The notes under the pieces: generated by a model
Database searches by the model: none
What the model was told of the DNA's origin: nothing
Seen by the model: only the letters and a program-made list of their open reading frames with translations
Shown: piece after piece, positions 11,607-14,597 of the stretch
How the letters are laid out: each line of letters starts with the position of its first letter
How positions within the stretch are numbered: position 1 is the stretch's first letter
Translations under genes and position numbers: made by a program
Assembly (NCBI GenBank): GCA_023428465.1
Contig: JAEYXM010000202.1
Span: 1 to 14,597, forward strand
Direction of reading: 5' to 3'
Length of the DNA: 14,597 nt
Source: Actinomycetes bacterium
GTDB taxonomy: Bacteria; Actinomycetota; Actinomycetes; Actinomycetales; Cellulomonadaceae

Positions 11607-14552
11607 ATGAATCGCCGATTCTCTGTGCCGGTTCGGGACCTGCGGCTCGGGGTGGTGATGGTCACCAGCCTGGCGGTAGCCCTGCTCGGCGTCGCTGCAC
11701 CGGCGAACGCTGTCGGCGAAGGGGGCGACGTCGGGGGCCTGGTGCAGGGGCCGGAGGGCCCCGTGGAGGGCCTGAACGTGACCCTCACCGACACCACCAG
11801 CTCTGATGAGTACAGCGCGCACACCGGCGCCGACGGACGGTACCTCGTCGCGGCCGTACCGGCGGGTGAGTACACGGTGTTCTTCGAGGGGGGCCCGCTC
11901 GGGCTCACCAACAGGTACTACAACAACGCGCTCAACCCCGAGCAGGCGGCCCGGATCACGGTAACCGACCTGTCCACCCAGGACTCGATCAACGCGAACC
12001 TCACCGCCGCCGGTGCCATCAGCGGCACCGTGAGTGCGAATGGCGGGCCCGTCGCCGGTGCTCTGGTGAGCGTGACCTCGGGCCCGGACCAGGTGGCGTC
12101 CGTCGAGACGGCGGGTGACGGCACCTACACGGTCAACGGCCTGTCCGGCGGCACGTACAGCGTCTCGGTCGACGCCAGTGGCATGGGTCTCGGGACCACC
12201 TCACAGCCCGGCATCGCAGTGACCCCGGGCGCCACGACGACGCACGACGTCGATCTCACCACCGACGGCTCCGTCGCCGGTCGCGTCACTGACGAGGACG
12301 GCGCGGGCGTGCCGGACGTCGAGGTGACCGTGTTCGACAGCGGGGACGCGCCCATCGGGTGGGCGACGACCGACGCCGACGGCGACTACTCGCTCGACGG
12401 CATCCCCGAGGGCGATGTCGTCGTGTACTTCGAGGCCCGGGCGACCTCCTTCGCCTCCGAGTACTTCGACGACAAGCCCAGCTGGATGGATGCCGACATG
12501 GTCCCTGTCATGGCGGGCGAGACCGCCACTGCGGACGCCGTGCTCGCGCTCGGGGGTGCGATCTCCGGGACCGTCACCGGCCCTGAGGGCCCTGCCGAGG
12601 GAGTCGGCGTCTTCCTGTTCGCCGAGTCGGGGGGCGTCTTCTTCGCGGAGACCGACGAGGTCGGCGAGTACGTCAGGGCAGGGCTCCCGGCAGGTGACTA
12701 CACGGTCGAGTTCGACGGATCGATGGTCGGCCTGGTCACCGAGTACTTCGACGACGCGCCGACCTGGGACCTTGCCTCCGTCGTCTCCGTGACCGCCGGT
12801 GAGACCACGGACGGCATCGACGCGGAGCTCGGCGTCGGCGGCTCCATCGCCGGGACGGTGACCGGGCCCGACGGCGAGCCCGTCGCGGGCGTGACGGTCA
12901 TGGCGCTGGAGAACGAGATGGACGGCCGCGGTGTCGACACCGACGAGCTCGGCAACTACCAGATCGACGGCCTCACACCGGGCGACTACGTCGTCCAGTT
13001 CAACGGGGTGGGTCATCTGGCCTCCGAGTACTACGACGGTCAGCTGACGTACGCCGACGCCGACCCCGTGACGGTCGTGGCCGGCGAGGTGGCCGAGGGC
13101 ATCGACGCACAGCTTGCCCTTGGTGGAGCGATCTCGGGAACCGTGACCGACGCGGCCGGCAACCCACGCGGCGGCGTCCCGGTGGAGGCGTTGGACGCGG
13201 ACGGGGCCGGCAACTTCGCCATCACCGACGCGTTCGACGGCAGCTACACGATCGGGGGGCTCCCGGCGGGGTCCTACACGGTCGAGTTCAAGGGGTTCAT
13301 GCTCGGCATGGTGTCGGAGTACTACGACGACGTCACCAGCGCTGCCGACGCAACGTGGATCGACGTGGAGCCGGGCCAGACCGTGGAGGGGATCGACGCG
13401 GAGCTGGCGGTCACCGGCGACATCTCCGGCACCGTGACCGACCCCGACGGGGAGCCCGTCGAAGGTGTCACGGTCGTGGTCCGCAACCTCCAGTACGGGT
13501 TCGTGAACAGCGCCGAGACCGACGTCGACGGCGCCTACACCGTCACGGGCCTCGACCCTGGCGACTACAAGGTCCATTTCCAGGGCGGCGAGCTGGGGCT
13601 GCTCGACGAGTACTACGACGACGCCATGTTGTTCTCGACGGCCGAGGTCGTGACGGTGGGCTCCGGCGCAGCGGTGACCGGCATCGACGCGGAGCTCGGC
13701 CTGCCCGGTTCCATCTCCGGGACGGTCACCGGGCCCGACGGTCCGCTGGAGAACGTCTACGTGAACGTCTGGGGTGAGGGCCTGGTCGGCGGCTACGCCG
13801 AGACCGACGCCGACGGGACCTACACGGCCACCGGCCTGTACCCGGGGGAGTACACCGTGTGCTTCTACCCCGACGAGGAGGCCGACGCCGACGTGCGCTC
13901 CGAGTGCTACGACGACCAGGTCGCCCTGCGGACCGCCACACCCGTCGCGGTGGTGGCGGGCGAGGACACCGCGGGCATCGACGCGGTGCTGAGCTCGACG
14001 AGCGAGCCGCTGTTCAGCGACGTACCGCTCGGCCACCCCTTCGACGAGGAGATCGAGTGGTTGGCCTACGCCGGGATCACCACGGGGTTCCCGGACGGGA
14101 GCTTCCACCCGTCGGCCAGCATCGAGCGGCAGGCGATGGCGGCGTTCCTGTACCGGTTCGCCGGGGAGCCGGAGTTCGAGGCGCCACAGACGCCGACGTT
14201 CGTCGACGTCCCGACGACGCACCCGTTCTTCACCGAGGTCGAGTGGCTCGCGTCGACGGGCATCACCACCGGGTGGCCGGACGGCACGTTCCGGCCGATG
14301 GCTCCGGTGGAGCGGCAGGCGATGGCTGCGTTCCTCTACCGGTACGCCGACGAGCCGGCGTTCACGGCACCGGGGACCGCGACGTTCACCGACGTCGCGA
14401 CGTCGCACCCGTTCTTCACCGAGATCGAGTGGCTCGCCTCGACGGAGATCACCACCGGGTGGCCGGACGGCACCTTCCGCTCCTCGAACGACGTGGAGCG
14501 GCAGGCGATGGCCGCGTTCCTCATGCGGTACGACAGCTGGTTGGACGGCTGA
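11607..14552 (+). CDS. Secreted protein: eight carboxypeptidase-regulatory-like repeats plus three SLH-like modules
   Basis: A 981-residue exported paralogue of the preceding protein. The signal peptide is about 1-35 (MNRRF start, hydrophobic LGVVMVTSLAVALLGVA, cleavage after APANA). Eight repeats begin near residues 40, 136, 221, 317, 412, 507, 604 and 701, most about 95 residues with SEYYDD-type motifs (NRYYNN, SEYFDD, TEYFDD, SEYYDG, SEYYDD, DEYYDD, SECYDD). Repeat 2 is shorter and lacks the motif. Repeat 8 alone holds two cysteines (Cys752, Cys767), the only ones in the protein. Three SLH-like modules occupy about 803-975. The mature chain is strongly acidic, with only three lysines. GAGGAG (11596-11601) lies 5 nt before ATG 11607, fixing the start; the in-frame ORF extends further upstream but without a signal peptide. 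No sortase motif. Probably a long surface stalk held by its SLH modules; ligand and function unknown. Confidence 0.9.
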   Translation: MNRRFSVPVRDLRLGVVMVTSLAVALLGVAAPANAVGEGGDVGGLVQGPEGPVEGLNVTLTDTTSSDEYSAHTGADGRYLVAAVPAGEYTVFFEGGPLGLTNRYYNNALNPEQAARITVTDLSTQDSINANLTAAGAISGTVSANGGPVAGALVSVTSGPDQVASVETAGDGTYTVNGLSGGTYSVSVDASGMGLGTTSQPGIAVTPGATTTHDVDLTTDGSVAGRVTDEDGAGVPDVEVTVFDSGDAPIGWATTDADGDYSLDGIPEGDVVVYFEARATSFASEYFDDKPSWMDADMVPVMAGETATADAVLALGGAISGTVTGPEGPAEGVGVFLFAESGGVFFAETDEVGEYVRAGLPAGDYTVEFDGSMVGLVTEYFDDAPTWDLASVVSVTAGETTDGIDAELGVGGSIAGTVTGPDGEPVAGVTVMALENEMDGRGVDTDELGNYQIDGLTPGDYVVQFNGVGHLASEYYDGQLTYADADPVTVVAGEVAEGIDAQLALGGAISGTVTDAAGNPRGGVPVEALDADGAGNFAITDAFDGSYTIGGLPAGSYTVEFKGFMLGMVSEYYDDVTSAADATWIDVEPGQTVEGIDAELAVTGDISGTVTDPDGEPVEGVTVVVRNLQYGFVNSAETDVDGAYTVTGLDPGDYKVHFQGGELGLLDEYYDDAMLFSTAEVVTVGSGAAVTGIDAELGLPGSISGTVTGPDGPLENVYVNVWGEGLVGGYAETDADGTYTATGLYPGEYTVCFYPDEEADADVRSECYDDQVALRTATPVAVVAGEDTAGIDAVLSSTSEPLFSDVPLGHPFDEEIEWLAYAGITTGFPDGSFHPSASIERQAMAAFLYRFAGEPEFEAPQTPTFVDVPTTHPFFTEVEWLASTGITTGWPDGTFRPMAPVERQAMAAFLYRYADEPAFTAPGTATFTDVATSHPFFTEIEWLASTEITTGWPDGTFRSSNDVERQAMAAFLMRYDSWLDG
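11724..13991 (+). repeat. Eight tandem ~95-residue beta-sandwich repeats (coding)
   Basis: Each unit opens with a G(A/S/D)ISGTVTGPxG-type strand, has a central ADGxYxxxGLPxGxY block and closes with a GIDAxL strand. Unit 2 is about 85 residues long and has lost the tyrosine/aspartate segment; unit 1 has RYYNN instead of EYYDD. Confidence 0.88.
14013..14531 (+). repeat. Three SLH-like modules of the second surface protein (coding)
   Basis: Modules start at FSDVPLGH, FVDVPTTH and FTDVATSH. Module 2 DNA is nearly identical to parts of modules 1 and 2 of the first surface protein (see findings). All carry ERQAMAAFL. Confidence 0.88.
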
Positions 14553-14566
14553 GCCCAGCCTGACGT

Positions 14567-14585
14567 GGGGCCGGGGCGGGGCCCC
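14567..14585 (+). terminator. GC hairpin after the second surface protein gene, possible terminator
   Basis: GGGGCC (14567-14572), a 7-nt loop and GGCCCC (14580-14585) form 6-bp perfect arms beginning 14 nt after the stop codon. The right arm runs into the terminal C run, whose length is doubtful, so the true structure is uncertain. Confidence 0.3.
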
Positions 14586-14597
14586 CCCCCCCCCCCC
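14582..14597. other. Terminal poly-C run, probable contig-edge artefact
   Basis: Sixteen uninterrupted C residues end the window. A poly-C end is what the reverse complement of poly-G tails looks like, as produced by two-colour Illumina chemistry when signal is lost, here directly after a strong GC hairpin. Confidence 0.6.

Noticed and set aside
12201..14408. 735-codon open frame on the minus strand through the long surface protein gene
   Set aside because: It is the antisense frame of a periodic, GC-rich coding sequence; its product is His/Arg/Val-rich with no start context, and the plus-strand frame has a signal peptide and recognisable domains.
11382..14552. Sortase anchor or C-terminal membrane anchor in the surface proteins
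   Set aside because: Neither protein has an LPXTG-like motif, a hydrophobic C-terminus or a basic tail.

Overview
This is a 14.6 kb stretch of very GC-rich bacterial chromosome, with strong G/C third positions and dense shadow ORFs. Gene content (actinobacterial-type LytR-CpsA-Psr protein, DUF3516 helicase, Xi-class GST, lipoate ligase with an N-terminal accessory domain) points to an actinobacterium, probably a Micrococcales relative such as Cellulomonas; the genus is a guess. The last 16 bases are a pure C run, which looks like a contig edge rather than biology.

Layout: (1) 2-6689 is a compact, alternating-strand housekeeping region. It holds the tail of a DUF4386 membrane protein (+), a glutathionyl-hydroquinone-reductase-like GST (-), a lipoate-protein ligase (+), an XRE repressor plus small membrane protein pair (-), an LCP wall-polymer transferase (+), a YggS-family PLP-homeostasis protein (-), a uridine-kinase-like P-loop protein (+) and a YbaK-type Cys-tRNA deacylase (-). 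Convergent neighbours are packed tightly: gaps of 4-10 nt and one 81-nt overlap. Small hairpins sit on the stop codons at two of these junctions. Several genes have a TANNNT box 6-8 nt before the start codon and no good ribosome binding site, so their transcripts are probably leaderless. (2) 6716-9304 (-) encodes a large Ski2-like DEAD/DEAH helicase of the DUF3516 type. (3) 9549-14552 (+) holds two tandem paralogous secreted proteins. Each has a signal peptide, an array of about 95-residue beta-sandwich (carboxypeptidase-regulatory-like) repeats (4 in the first, 8 in the second) carrying a recurring EYYDD-type motif, and three C-terminal S-layer-homology-like modules.

The genes do not form one pathway. 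The clearest functional units are the autoregulated-looking XRE/membrane-protein pair, with two near-identical palindromic operator candidates, and the tandem surface-protein pair. The surface pair is the least understood part of the window. Its repeats are almost free of lysine, its SLH modules replace the canonical TRAE anchor motif with ERQA in all six copies, and its SLH coding DNA shows cross-register exchange between the two genes. No RNA genes, CRISPR arrays, insertion sequences or prophage genes were seen.
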